In this document: positions 25,301 through 39,935 of the stretch, in pieces
Position numbering within the stretch: position 1 is the stretch's first letter
Layout of the letters: each line of letters starts with the position of its first letter
Source of the DNA: Mytilinidion resinicola
Taxonomy: Eukaryota > Ascomycota > Dothideomycetes > Mytilinidiales > Mytilinidiaceae
Direction: 5' to 3'
Assembly: GCF_010093595.1 (NCBI RefSeq)
Contig: NW_022985440.1
Location: 850,386-914,385, forward strand
DNA length: 64,000 nucleotides
Made by a program: the position numbers and the translations under genes
The notes under the pieces: generated by a model
What the model was told of the DNA's origin: nothing
The model's input: only the letters and a program-made list of their open reading frames with translations
Database searches by the model: none

Positions 25301-28300
25301 TTTGGCCATCCTTCGAGACAACCGTGAAGGACGTTGTTGTAAATGGTTTTCCGATGACACTTGGCTTGATGTCCGGCCTGGTGGGAAAGATGGTGCAGCA
25401 GAACGCTGCTTCCGTTGGACCGTATGAATTGACGCATTGGCTATTCCACTGATTGATGATATTAGGTAGCATTGCCTCACCAATACAAAATAAGAACTCG
25501 ACGGAAGGTACATCGGGTTTTGAGATAGTCGCAGCCATGGTTGGAGTAAGGTCCAGTAGCGAGATGCCCATCGTGTTGATAACCTTCGGAAGATCGTTCA
25601 GCATAGCAGATTGGTCTGCGGCGCATAGACAGAACCCGAAGGACCATGCCAGGAAACAATCGTAGTAGCACATGTCGAAGGTCGTGGCTGCGTACTGTAG
25701 AAGCTTTGACTGCGAGTTCCAAGGTATGAGTCGCCTGGAGCTCTCAATGGTTTGAATAGGGTTGCGATGTTCGACGGCTACTGCCTTGGGTCGCCCAGTA
25801 GACCCAGATGTGTATAGACAGTAAGCTAGACTAGACGGCTTCACGCCCAATACTTGAGGAGTGCGGTTACTGAAGCGATATGCTTCTGTCGCATCTACAA
25901 CCTGTGCTCCTTTACACCAGCTAGAGGCCATATCAGCTGTGTCCAATACGACTGATGAACCTAGCTCCGCAAACATGAATCTTTTGCGCTCATCGGGGAG
26001 CTTCGGATCGAAGGGTGCAAACGCCGCTCCTGCCTTCAGAATGCCGAGAACGCCAGCGTAGAATTCTGGACTTTTAGGCAGATGTATGGGAATGACGTCT
26101 TCAACTTGGACTCCTCGAGCCAATAGAGCATGCGAAATCCTGTTAGAGACTTCATCAAGCCTCCTGAACGACCATACTGTTTTCTCGCCACTTCCATGCA
26201 GGAAATATAGTGCGGGTTTGTGGGGGTGGAGCACAGCGTTCCGTTGGAAGGCGGAAATGAGCAAGGGACCATCGGGAGGCTGTAGGGTTATGTAGTCCTC
26301 ATTACATATGGAAAGCAATCGTGGAGGAATCCCACTGGTTTGAATAGCTGAAAGCAAGGGATCAAACAAGCATGAGCGCAAAACGTGATCGAATACTTCA
26401 GCAATCGACTCAGCTTCGGCCTTTCCAGCGATGTTTTGATGATAGTGCAGTGTCAACTCGATGGCGTCTATGTCCGGACTAGGCGTGATTTCACAGACTA
26501 AGGGTATGTCCATCCTACTAACATCCTCTTTCAGAGCCCACAAGTTATGGTCGAGTTCCTGTCGTGCATGCTGTAAAATGAAAAGACTATCAAAGAGCCT
26601 GCCGCCCTCCGGGCAAGCCTTCGACTGGATTCTTCGAAGGGCGGCCAATTGGACTGGTAGAGAGCCTACATTGAAGTCCTGGAGAGTCTGCGCTAGCTCT
26701 TCATTTGAGCTTATAGACGTAAGGTCTACCCGGACAGGTATCGTATTGAAACATGGCGCCACGAGTCGCTCTAATCCAGGTACTGGAAGCGTGCGCCCAC
26801 TGACAACATTGCCAAAACAAATGTCGGTCTCTCCAAGGTAATAGTGAAGAAGCTTCGTCCACACTGATTGCATCATTGCAAGAAGAGAGAGCGACCTCCG
26901 TTGACATTCTCCAAGTACGGCGTCAAGTTTGATCGTCAGATTTCTCGAGACGCTTCCTCCATGACTAGAGATCTCCATCGATGAAGTTGGTTTTGCAGTG
27001 AGGTTAGGGAACGCTGAGGGTTCGTAGTCCCGCAATTTTTCAGACCAGAAGAGTTCTGCATTCTCGGCATCAAGCGACACCAATTCCTCTAGGTAAGGTT
27101 CGTATGATACTGGTGCTGGTAATTCTGAGCCTTGATAAAGCTGTTCGATCTCGCTCAAGAGGTATGATATTGCTGCCCCGTCATACATGGCATGGTGACA
27201 GTAGAATAGTAAATGACTGGCCGACCCAGATTTGAAGAAAGCCAAGCGTATAGGAGGCTTGTATGGCGATACTAGAGAAGGAGAAATGTCCGCAATGTAT
27301 TGCTCTATACGTTGCTGCAAGTTCTCGGACTGAATATCGACGTCATCCCAGGCAATGTCCTTGGGAGAGAGTACGATTTGGGCATATGCATATTCTGATT
27401 CTTCGGTCGCTACAAAGCACGTTCGTAGAATTGAATGTCTTTGAGTCATGGTCTGCCAGCAGTTGCGCAAAAGGGACTCTTCGCCAGTGATTTCAAACAC
27501 CATTTTGTTGAAATATGCAGATGAATCTGACGAGTCGCGGGCTGATAGCATTGCTTGCTGCAAAGGCGTACAAGGCAGGATCCTCTCAACTTGCTCTCCG
27601 TGCTCTTGGAACTGAGTGCAAATACTAGACTTGAACTCGTCGTCGAATATGGTATGCAGATTTCGAATTGCGATCCGTTGAAAGGTCTTGCCTTCGGTTT
27701 TGTCCGCAGTGATGCTACTAGCCAGACGTGATATGCTCGGATTTTGAAGGATGCGAGAAACCGATACGTGTGCGAGTCCAGCCTCTCCGATCTGGCGAGA
27801 GAGTGATATTGCGGAGATAGAGTCCAATCCGAGACTGAAGAACGACGTATTCCGTCTTATTCGAGAGGAGTCTATCTTCACCACGGAACTAAGCAAATCC
27901 ACTAGTTGACGTTCGAAAGCAGACCACTCTCCGCCGTCGGATGCTTTGGAAGAGTGTTGCCCGACTTGATCCAGGTACTCTGAGGCCAGATTTTGAAACG
28001 CCGCAAGAAGTTTGCGTTTGTCTACTTTCGATTGGTGGGTCATTGGAATTCTCGTTACTGGTATCAGGTGTGCTGGAATCATGTATGACGGCAATTTAGA
28101 GTCCAATCGTTCGAAGGTAGCAGAGATGACAGCGGCCAAATGCTCATCGATAGGATCTGGAAGCACGGAAAAATCATGAGATGCCAGTCCTCTGGGTATC
28201 CAGAACGCGACAAGGGCCTGTACTCGATCTTCATTCTCGTACAAGACACTCACTGTGTCGTGTACAGACTCCGAATCTAGGATACTAGAGCTTATCTCTC

Positions 28301-31300
28301 CAAGCTCAACTCGTTGTCCCCTGATTTTGACCTGGTCATCAGATCGTCCAACGAATAGTATCTCATCGCTAGGTAAAAGTCGACCAAGGTCTCCACTACG
28401 GTACAGTCGACCATACTCAGGATGCTCGAATATTTTAGCGGCCGTTACATCTGGCAGGTTGAGATAACCACGAAAAACTTGGTCACCGCCAAAACATAAT
28501 TCGCCTACACCCCCTCGCAGGACTAGCGCATTCCCGGTAGCGTCCAAGACGAAGGCTGAAGTATTGCAGAAAGGAGGACCGATGTTGGATATCACGTCAT
28601 ACGAGTCGACATTGGCATTGACCGTACAAATGTTGGTAGTCTCGGATGGCCCGTACCCTTCGACACAGAAAGTTTAGCAAGACTTCGAAAGACGAATAAT
28701 TTAAAACTGCGATTACCTTGATAAAGACCTTTACCAGCCCATTTCCTCCTCACTTGCTCAGTGAGCGCTTCTCCGGCAGTCACAAGGAACTGCACCTCAG
28801 GGACGTTTTCTGGATCAACAAGCGCAGCAACAGTGGGGGTAAGGCTCAGATGCGTAACCTTGAACTGTCTGATGGAGCCTTCAAAGTCGTGGAATAGATC
28901 ATCCTTCGTGGCGGAACACAAACACATGCCGGTGTACCACGTGAAAAATATTTCGAAAACGGACACGTCAAAGGCTTGCGAGCATGATTGTAGAAGTCTC
29001 GAGCTATCGTGTACCGGATAGATTTTGGACAGTACTTTGAGGTTACTAGCAAGGTTGTCTTGGGTAATGAGAACACCTTTGGGTGTCCCGGTGCTACCGG
29101 AGGTGAAGATCGCATATGCGAGATTGCCACCCTTGTATGGTATGGCGATGTTCTGGTCGGAGTGAGCGGAAAAGCTAAGAGCATCCACGTTTAGAACAGT
29201 ATGCTGATCTTCTGATTCGATACGTCCGGAGCACGAGGAATGACTGATACATGCTTTGACTCCCGCTTCACGGAGTATCCACAGAGTCCGTTCTACGGGT
29301 GTGTCCGGGGTGATAGGAACATATCCGATGCCGAGCTTTGACACAGCAAGAATAGAGACATACAGGTCAATGGACTTCTCCATGTATATGCAGATCAATT
29401 CTTCGTTCCCAAATCCGCTGGCCTGGAGTAGTCTCGCAAGCTTATTGGCCCGTGAATTTAGGTTCATGTACGAAATAGTTTGTAGTATCATCGATGGACC
29501 TGGATTCCTTAAGCCAAATGACACCGCAGGCCTATTTGGTGCATGCTTAGCCCATGTTTCCACAGAGTAAGCTGGTCCATGGTCAATGCGCTGTCTGATA
29601 GGTCGTGGGTTTGCGATAGAGAGATTTGAACTGCCAAGGGTGCTACTGAATCGTAGAGGGTTTGTGTCTCGATGCCGAATAAGATGGTTGACCAGATCGT
29701 CAAGTTGTGATAGCAGAATCCGGATTTGGGATTCAGGTATGAAACAGGGATCGTAATTTGCACGGTAAAGAATGCCGTTTGTAGTCGGAGTTATCTCTAG
29801 TGTGAGCTTGAACTCAAGTCTGTCAACACTGTCGATGATTTTCACTGCTAGATTCTTCAGATTATGACTTTCTAATGATTCCTGCCATACGAAGAGAACG
29901 TCGAAAAGTGAAACCCCTGGGTCTATTTCACATGATCTCTTGATGTCCCTGAGTGGCGTGGTGCAATGGTTGATTGCAGCTCTATTCGACTGATGAATGC
30001 TCTCCAAGATGTTTTTCGCTGTCACGCATTTTGATACCGAAATCCGGAGCGGAAGAGTCGCAATACAAGGCCCAAGAATCTCCTCAATGCCAGTAATAGC
30101 AAGAGTCCGACCAGATGTTACTGTGCCAAAGACGACATCAGTGGAGGCTAGATAAGAGCCGAGGATGAATGCTAAACCAGCTTGGAAGAACACTTGGGGA
30201 TTTATCTGCAGCTCATTTGCTCCGACTTTGAGCAAATCTTGGTTCACGCTTGACCTGTGAGAGAAAGATTGCAGTGAAGCAGCCACGATGATCTTGCTGT
30301 TGAGGTTCGGGAAAGGCGTGGGCTGGTAATCGGCTAGCTGATCCTTCCAATATCTTCCAGAATCGTTACTTGGTTGTGAGTCGCGAAGTGACGAATAGCG
30401 TTGAACCACTTCACGGAATTGGGGTCGACTATGGCTCCTTCTGCACAAAGAGAGGTCGCTTAAATCTTTCAAAATCAATTCGAATGACCAGCCATCGTAC
30501 AAATAATGTGGTATCTGAAATAGAAGTCGCGGCTTCTCCCCCTTTACATTCACTTGCACCTTCAGTGGTCGCAGAAGTGAACTCGAACTATCAAGAGCAT
30601 AGCCTCGAGTAAAGTGCTCAGATTCTTCGATCTGGGCATCGTTCAAGCTCTTCCAGATAACTTGTGCGTACGGAGTTTCAAAGTGAGGGATGCCGCAGAA
30701 CCCAGACCTGAGAATTTCGTTTTTCGCCGCAAGAATTACCAAAAACCTTTTGACTTCCGAAAATGTATGGGTTGTTAACATCTCAACTTCGATCCAGTTG
30801 CAATAAGCGTCCGAGTGAAGAACAGTCTCCGCAAGCATGGCCTCTTGTAGCGGCGTACACGGAATGATATCAGCAATCAGCGCTCGATGTTGCTTCAGCT
30901 CTGGCTTGTCCAAAGCTAGATCTTTTATATCTTTGAATATATCACTGCACTGACTAGGCAACGTTGGTGGCTCAATCCACGGTTGTTCCGTAGCGCGTGT
31001 TTTTAGAGCCTTGACATCTGGTGCGGATAGCACGTCTGTAGCATCAACACGGTATCCAGCTCTTCGCAATTGGGATGCTATTCGAATTGATCGTAAGGAG
31101 TCCAGGCCAATGGTAGCGAAAGAAGTCGAAAAATCTATTTTCTGGTGAAGTACGTCCTGAACGATACTTAATACTGTGTCTTTGCAACAATCCACTATTA
31201 CACTGCCATCATCTCTTGATGCGCGCTCGGGATTTTTGAGAGAATAGTCCGCCTCGAGCTTCCGTTTATCAACCTTTCCGGAAGGAAGTTGTGGGAAAGT

Positions 31301-32806
31301 GGAAAGTAAGATGACATCTCTAGGGACCATGAACAACGGCAACCAACGACTACAGACTTGGAGCACGTCTTCAGACGAGAGTTTTGAAGGATCTGCCGAG
31401 CAGAAAGCTACGAGAGACTCCTTGATGATTTGAGCGGAGACGTTTCGGCAGCCCTCCAATCTAGCGATGACTTGTTCTATTTCACCAAGCTCCAGTCGCT
31501 GCCCTCGCAACTTTACTTGCCCAGAAATAAGTCGTCCCAAGCATTCGATGGAACCATCCGGCATGATCTTTGCCTTGTCTCCGGTGCGGTATAAGCGGCC
31601 ATATTGTGGGTGGTCTAGAAAGGCTGCTGCTGTGATGTCGGGCCGGTTGAGATATCCCATGGCTAGCTGGGGCCCACCAACAATCAATTCCCCTACTCTG
31701 CCGAGTGGAAGTATATGGACGTCGGAGGACATGATTGAAGCCTCATCGAGCGGGGCTGCTATGAGAACAGACACCGTATCCAAAGGCACTCCGATATTTC
31801 CGACGCTAGAGGTGGACAAGAAAGACGTTTGAAGCGTGCAGTGAATTGCAGCTTCGGTCGGACCGTACATTCCCCAGAGAATACTCTTTCGAGCATTGGC
31901 ACCACCATACTCGTTCACAATGGGACGGGTCAGCATTTCTCCTATAGTGAGGAGAAGTTTCAGGCCCGGCACACTCTCTCGGCCTCGGAGCAGGCTGGAA
32001 ACGACGGTAGGTGTAAGCTCAGCTGCATCCACATTCATATCGTTGATGACGCTAGGTAAGTCATTGAGCATTTGGGCTCGAGTACAGCCAACGATAGTGC
32101 TTTTCCTGAAAAGAGGAAAGAATATCTCGAAGACAGATACGTCGAAGGTCGGAGCCGCGAACTGCAGGAAGCGAGAAAAGCGCGGAATGTATCTGTCATG
32201 AGCCAGAAGACTCTGGGTTACTGCAAGATGAGATACTGCCACAGCTTTTGGTGTCCCTGTCGAGCCTGACGTGTACATCAGGTAGGCCAAATCATTCGGA
32301 TGGATTGCGTCGTTGGAGAGCGTTTCGTCCCTATGGCTTTGATATATTTCGTGGTCAACGATCAGGATTTCTAACCGGGGGCCACGAGGCAGATGACTCT
32401 CCAAGTCAGGCGTGGTAATCACAATACGCGCTGATACGTCTTCGAGAATGAAGCTTAGGCGCTCTTCGGGGGCATCCAAACCCAACGGACAGAATGCTGC
32501 TCCTGCCTTCAGTATGGCTAGCAACGTGATGTAAAGCTCCGGTGACTGTGGCAGGAGTACTGGTATTACAGGGCGTTCCTGATTGAGACGAGAAAGAGAG
32601 CAACGAAGCCTACTTGCCAGCGCGTCACTTAAGGCATGAAATGACTGATAAGAGATTTGTCTTTTGCTGGCGCCATCCTCAAGAAAGTCAATAGCGAAAT
32701 GCTGCAGCCCGCGACTGCTATCGAGAAGCTGGTGTAGAAGCTTGGGTCCATCCAGATGAGAGGGATTCGGGTTTATGACTGACAAGTTTGAGCTCTCTTG
32801 GTTCAT
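16349..32806 (-). CDS. sidC: Ferrichrome/ferricrocin-type siderophore NRPS
   Basis: Five exons: 28717-32806, 23340-28657, 21265-23290, 16543-21212, 16349-16489 (5,414 aa). Introns are 59, 49, 52 and 53 nt. Domain order is A1-T1-C1-A2-T2-C2-A3-T3-C3-A4-T4-C4-T5-C5-T6-C6. All six carrier domains keep the phosphopantetheine Ser in GLDS, near residues 569, 1641, 2704, 3786, 4346 and 4902. C-domain motifs are PHYLYDG, HHAMYDG, FHALYDA, FHALYDG, AHALYDG and HHALYDG. A terminal run of T-C repeats without A domains is the hallmark of iterative ferrichrome synthetases. By eye against GrsA, A4 reads DVLDIGGIGK and is the likely N5-acyl-N5-hydroxyornithine module (inference). A1 is odd at core A8: GRLISGQVK lacks the usual Asp hinge. 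The product would be a cytosolic cyclic hexapeptide hydroxamate for iron storage. The gene diverges from sidA. Confidence 0.94.
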
Positions 32807-33728
32807 TTCGACCGTTTTTACGCAGTCTCAACGTTGAGATGTGGAAGCTGGCGGAAGATCAACCCAGGGGCACAATTGCTTTCTGCAAGAATAGAAATTG
32901 AAACGTGAAGAAGGGCCACGGAACGTCCACCTGCCGGCGCTTCTTTTAAGTTTCCGCTTGAACGACTAGATTTTGAGGGCACAAGCTTGCTGGAGGAATT
33001 GCAAACCGGTCGATTGGCCCCAAGGGTGATGGGATACCAATCGGGCAATGCCAAGTCATCGAGTATTGGTAATTGAGGGCTAATGATTGGAAGATGAGAT
33101 GCGTGGATGTTCTTATGAGACTTTTACGTGTAAACGCGTGGGGGAGATTGCTAGACCTAGACAGGAGACTTCGGAGACAGGGCTGAGTCTAGCGACAGCT
33201 TCACGCTGGAGACGTCGGCAAAGAGGACCACGGAGGCAGAGATGTCAGCCAGTGCGTAGCTTTGTGTGACAGAGAAGAGGTATTTGCGACGGCAGACGCG
33301 CTCCAGGCTGCAAACGAGGCGGAACTAGTGCTCTCCTGATCGCGTCACGATGGAGAGAGACTACCCGCTAGCGGTCCATCGTCGGTGCGGTCCCTACGTT
33401 GTCGCCATTAGCGAATAATGCCCTCCTTTATCCGCCACTTCCACCTTTCACCACCCATCCCCACCCGGCCACCTTCACTTTGGGGATGTCTAAAGAAGCA
33501 GTTCCGTAGTACTTCCACGCTGAATCTCGCCACATGACCGGACAGCTTCCAAGGTTCATCCGGGACTCCGATCTCGGGCTCTCTGACGACGCTATCGAGC
33601 TGGTCTGGGGAACAAACGCGCGCTGAACACGACTGCGCTGTCAGCTTGTGGACACCTCGAACCTTATGATATCACCAGACACGCGGCTGTGGGGCACCAC
33701 CAGGACGTATGGGATAGCTGCCAAACGG

Positions 33729-33739
33729 CTATCTGATAG
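33729..33739. promoter_or_regulatory. Palindromic GATA element near sidC
   Basis: CTATCTGATAG gives an HGATAR core on each strand. It lies about 0.9 kb upstream of the sidC start and is one base off the ATCWGATAA siderophore consensus. Confidence 0.4.
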
Positions 33740-34933
33740 TCAGATTACAGATACGAGAAAACAAAGCATGCTCCTTGGGCCGAGGTCTCCAACTCCAACT
33801 TTCCTCGGTTCATCTCGACCACTGGTGCCAAAGCTGCATCTCCACCCTTGACGACGGCAAATCAGACGGCCTCCGTAGTATAATTCTAACTGAAGCCTAC
33901 AGCTTGGCATCTAGTGGCTTGCAGATCGAGCCTACGTTTTCCACCCCTCCTAAGCCTCTAACAGCGTCGGGTTCGCGGCATTTCATCCACCAAGGTCTCT
34001 ACGAGCATTGACTGGCTAGCAATAGCTTGGTACCACGTGTCAAGATTGGCCATCCGGGGACATATAAGAAAGATCCATATTCAGACGAGGTGCACTCCGT
34101 AAGACGCATAGCTATGAAGTCGAACGTTCATGCCATCACGAACAAAACGATCCAAAGGGACGGTCTTGCGGGTGTCAAGGTATCATGAGGCGTGTTGAAT
34201 AGCAGTATGAACTCATATTCCAGAACGTCAAGCCATGCTTCTGCGTTTCTTTTTATCTCAACTCAGCTCGTTCTTATTATATGTGTCATACCCAGTTGCA
34301 TTCAACAACTTCGTACTGTCGCCCCGAGTCCTTCGATCATTATCCCCTATCAAGGTTATTGGATCCTCATTCTTCCTCTACACCTTACAACTAAGAAACT
34401 TTTGGGCTTTCTGAAGACAACTACTCTAGCATCATATCTTGGTAGTCTCGGAGGTGGGCGATAATATTATTACATTATGGAGCAGATCGTCGAGCTGGTC
34501 TGTGGTGCTATTGGCGGGACTGCTATTCATTTTAGCGTATAAGCAATATACCACAGCATTCTCGCTTCATGTGCAATAGAAAACCCACAAACCATTCACA
34601 TTCCACTCACGCATGGGTGTGCGTGTGCTTGATTTACACTCCCTCATCTTGGCGCGAAGTCCTGAATCTGCACTGATTTCAAGACGTAATCATTCTGCAG
34701 CTCGGAGAAACATTCATCTTCTATGGGAAGAGCAGGCCAATATTGATAACAGGCATCGGCGGTCTACTCTTTTCAGGATGTCGGCAGGAGGAACTCGGAA
34801 GTAGCGGTTTCACTCGACGCAGTTTGTCACACCGGCTGTCGTATCACACAAAGAAGAAGAGGGCTAGCAGGCCATAGCCAATATGCAGTCATCCATCATC
34901 AGGGTCTTGGGCCAAGGGGTAAGGCTTGGTTTG

Positions 34934-34942
34934 ATCTGATAA
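34934..34942 (+). promoter_or_regulatory. Iron GATA-factor (SreA-type) site 1
   Basis: ATCTGATAA, an exact match to the extended ATCWGATAA element bound by fungal iron-responsive GATA repressors. It lies 0.95 kb upstream of sidA. Confidence 0.65.
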
Positions 34943-34985
34943 TGCCTCACGGCTCCGAAACTCGGGGCTATGATGCAAAAGAAGG

Positions 34986-34994
34986 TTATCAGAT
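34986..34994 (-). promoter_or_regulatory. Iron GATA-factor (SreA-type) site 2
   Basis: The minus strand reads ATCTGATAA, inverted relative to site 1 and 52 nt away. Confidence 0.65.
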
Positions 34995-35097
34995 CCGCCC
35001 CCTAGGATTGACATGCCGGTTGACATGCCGTGCTAACGGTGTTGGGAAATGGCCCGCCGCTTAGCTGCATCCCAAGTTGCTTTTTCTCTCCACCTTC

Positions 35098-35119
35098 GCA
35101 GCTTTCGCAAAGCCGCTGC
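35098..35119 (+). repeat. Palindromic repeat copy 1 in sidA promoter
   Basis: 22-nt imperfect palindrome: GCAGCTTT, CGC centre, then AAAGC-CGCTGC. A second copy with one mismatch lies 170 nt downstream. Confidence 0.55.
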
Positions 35120-35182
35120 ACCCCGTTGAAAATTTTCCTCCACGCTGACCTTGCGAGCTCGACCCACCCGAGTCCCGTTTCA

Positions 35183-35191
35183 TTATCTGAT
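35183..35191 (-). promoter_or_regulatory. Iron GATA-factor (SreA-type) site 3
   Basis: The minus strand reads ATCAGATAA, again an exact ATCWGATAA match. It lies between the two palindrome copies. Confidence 0.65.
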
Positions 35192-35267
35192 TCTGAGATT
35201 AGATGCTGATCCCTGACGGCGGTATCGCCCTCACGTCGCACCACAGCATGAGATGCTTGCTCACTGC

Positions 35268-35289
35268 GCAGCTTTCGCAGAGCCGCTGC
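35268..35289 (+). repeat. Palindromic repeat copy 2 in sidA promoter
   Basis: Same 22-nt palindrome as 35098-35119, differing by one base (A to G in the right arm). Confidence 0.55.
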
Positions 35290-35827
35290 AGCACGTTAGG
35301 CTATTTTCGTTCTAAAAATCGGTCCATTCTCTCCTGAGAAGCCAGTATGAATCACCGAACTTCTAAACTCCACCCTCCGGCCAAGTTCGGGCTACCGACC
35401 AGGGCCTTTATGCATCATTAGTGTGCGATGTCGTCTTATTCATAAAAGACCGTCTGTCCTAGTCACACGCCGTCTTCGAGGCACTAAACGGTCCCTCATT
35501 CATTGCTCGATACACAAGTGACGAAGTAAGCACGTCTATTGCGATTCTCTATGGCATCGCGTTTGCATCACTGTTACTTGTCTAATGCGTCATCACTCAC
35601 AAAAGCTTGGAAGCTACTAACGGGCAGTTATCTACAGATCATTCTACCCTGAGCGTTTTGCTAACGATCCATTTAAAGCTGAACGAATCGAATCGCCTGT
35701 TGTGCATCGAGGTACCGCCACGTTTTTTGAGGCTCTGAATCTTCGCTAAATGTGAGCAAACTGGTCTCTATTATCCTACCCATTGCACGAAGGAAAATGA
35801 AAAGGATGTAGACAATTACTCTACTAA

Positions 35828-37648
<1,821 letters not shown>

Positions 37649-38932
37649 AAGCGCTGCTTTTAGCGACCGGGACCACGGTAGAGTTGGACTTTTGTGTTTT
37701 CTGGGATACTATTCCCGGGCATTGTATTCACCCATTGTGCTTTTGATGTTGTCGTTTCATCTTTTCTATTGTTCTAGACTCGACTTGAGAGATACTTGAT
37801 CGCCGTTAGTCACTCTCGCGAAATATGGAATTGTCAATCGGTTTCAAACTGGTGATTTTATCGGCATGAAGTTGGTGAATGGCCTCGATGATCTGATAGT
37901 CCCAGCTAAAGTTGATCTGCGAACGTACAGAAACTTGCTCAACTGTTGCCTGCTGTCCTCGAGTTTATGCTCTGAGGATTGGATTCAAGAGCCACGGAGG
38001 TTTGACTAGAGAAACCCGGTGCGTTGGAAGATATTCAGCTAGACGCTGTGCACCTCAGACATAGCTGCGTATCGCGTGTCAGCAGAAAAGGATCCCAAAA
38101 ACGAGCCCTGCTAGCCGCGTTAGGCCTCCACAGTCAAAGGAACCAAACCTAAGGCGCAGGAATCGGATTAAGGCTCGGGACTCGAAACAACAAACAGTGA
38201 GCAAAGCAAATGAAACGAGAATCTAGGAATGTCACGTAGAAAGAGACGAAACGTCCTCATGGAAGTTTGAGACGGAAAGAATGAATATGTAGTGGCCGTG
38301 CTCAACTAATAAGCAACCTCGTACTGGGCGGCCCTGGAGTCTTTAAGGGGGGCACGGTGGAGTTCTGGATGGCAAAGAGGCGACAGGCGGCGCAGCTATG
38401 GCACAGGAGCTGGCCGCCGGAAGAGCGTCTCTGTTGCTGGGCGACGGGTGGTGGCCTCGGTCAGCGTGGTATCGACGGCCATCTCACATGGCTCGTACTG
38501 GTCATGGTGCCGGAGAGCTGGGGATCGGGATGGGCTCAAAATTTAAAAATAGTTGGTGGCGTTCATCGTTCCCTAGCCAGCAGCTAGGCCAAAACTGCAT
38601 GCCATGCCCCTGTCGAGCAACTCTCTCCACCAACACGCTCGCTCGCTCTCGCCGTCACCACCGCCCATCTACAATTCACTCGCACTTTGCACATCTCTCT
38701 CGTTCGTCCTGCTAATCTTCTTCATCAGTCGCTCGTTTAGGCGGAGGAGATCAGCTTTGCGTACGCGTCAGACCCTCCTGCACCTCAACGTTCCTCCATC
38801 GGCCCCTCAAAACAACCCGAGAACGACTCTCCTGCGTGTACCACAGTATCAACACCTCACCTACAACCACCCGCCTCTTTGTGTTTACACCTCCGCTATA
38901 GCAGTTTCTACTAGCCTCCTCACATCGCCAAC
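37649..38932. other. 1.3-kb intergenic region
   Basis: No supported gene. ATCTGATAG at 37891 is a near-match to the iron GATA element. A 105-codon frame near 38398 overlaps the next promoter and has no motif. Confidence 0.45.
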
Positions 38933-39935
38933 ATGCGGACTTCACAGCTCCTCGCAACCCTCCTTACCTTCTCATCCCTTTCCAGCGCCATCTCGTGGCC
39001 CGACGCCTTCGAAAATGTGAAGGCTATGGCCGACGTTGATGGACTGATCTATGGCCGGGCAGACAAATGTGCGTTCTCTCAACCAAGCATGGAATAGCTG
39101 AAGTCTAACAATTCTCTGTAGCTTCGGCCTCACCAGAACCCACAGCCTCAGCGACGGGCGACTCGTCAAAGCCAACCGACTCTGCTGCAGCATCTAGCGG
39201 AGAAAGCGCTGCCGCAACAACAGGAGGCAAAGATGCGAAGTCGACAGGGAAGAGTGAGAGCACGGGGAAAAGCACTGGAAAGGTTACTGGCAAAGTGAGC
39301 TCGGCGACCGGCAGCAAAGTCACCAAATCCGCAAGCATCAGCGATTTCGATCCGCGGTTGCCAGCCGGGGGTATCCAGTTGGTCACCCCAGCTGCCCTTG
39401 CTGGCCCTCAATTCTACAAAATTGGCGACTGGGTCACTTTTGCCTGGAACTACACCAGCTTGTCCGTCACACCCACCGCCGTCGACATCCTCGCGAGTTG
39501 CACCGCCAACCAAGGAACATACACACTTGCTGTCAACCAGTCTACCCAAGAGACCGGCGAAGTGCTATGGGATACTGGTGCATACCAAGCGACTGGCACT
39601 CTACCACTCCTGACCGAAACCTACACCCTCATGATCTACGACGCAGATAGTAGCGTCAGCGCGACACCAAAGGCAGGATATCTGGCTGTATACAACCAAT
39701 ACACCTTTGGAATGTACACCCCACAACCGTACACTCCATTTGCTGGTACGTTCGGCATTCGTCCTAACTCCTGGCTATGCACAAGCACTCATCATAGGTC
39801 ATAGATTTCCAATGCGCAACTTGCAATGCTGCTCTCTCAAGTAGCGAACGACAAACACTCGGCTTCCTCCTCGGCATGGGGACGATTACTGTTCTCTCCT
39901 TCGGATGGTTCGCCGGCAGCTTCGGTCTATTCTAA
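38933..39935 (+). CDS. Secreted, C-terminally membrane-anchored DUF7137-like protein
   Basis: Three exons: 38933-39068, 39122-39745, 39805-39935 (296 aa). Introns are 53 and 59 nt. It has a signal peptide (MRTSQLLATLLTFSSLSSAISW) followed by an about 70-residue Ser/Thr/Ala/Lys-rich linker (SASPEPTASATGDSS, TGKSTGKVTGKVS), probably O-glycosylated. A conserved beta-rich domain follows: ISDFDPRLPAGGIQLVTPAA, FYKIGDWVTFAWNYTSL, LWDTGAYQATGTLPLLTETYTLMIYD. Near the end is a Cys pair (DFQCATCNAALSS) and a hydrophobic C-terminal helix (LGFLLGMGTITVLSFGWF). This matches my memory of the fungal family named DUF7137, whose biochemical role is unknown. It probably sits at the cell surface or in the secretory pathway. 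Nothing ties it to siderophore synthesis apart from location. Confidence 0.85.
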
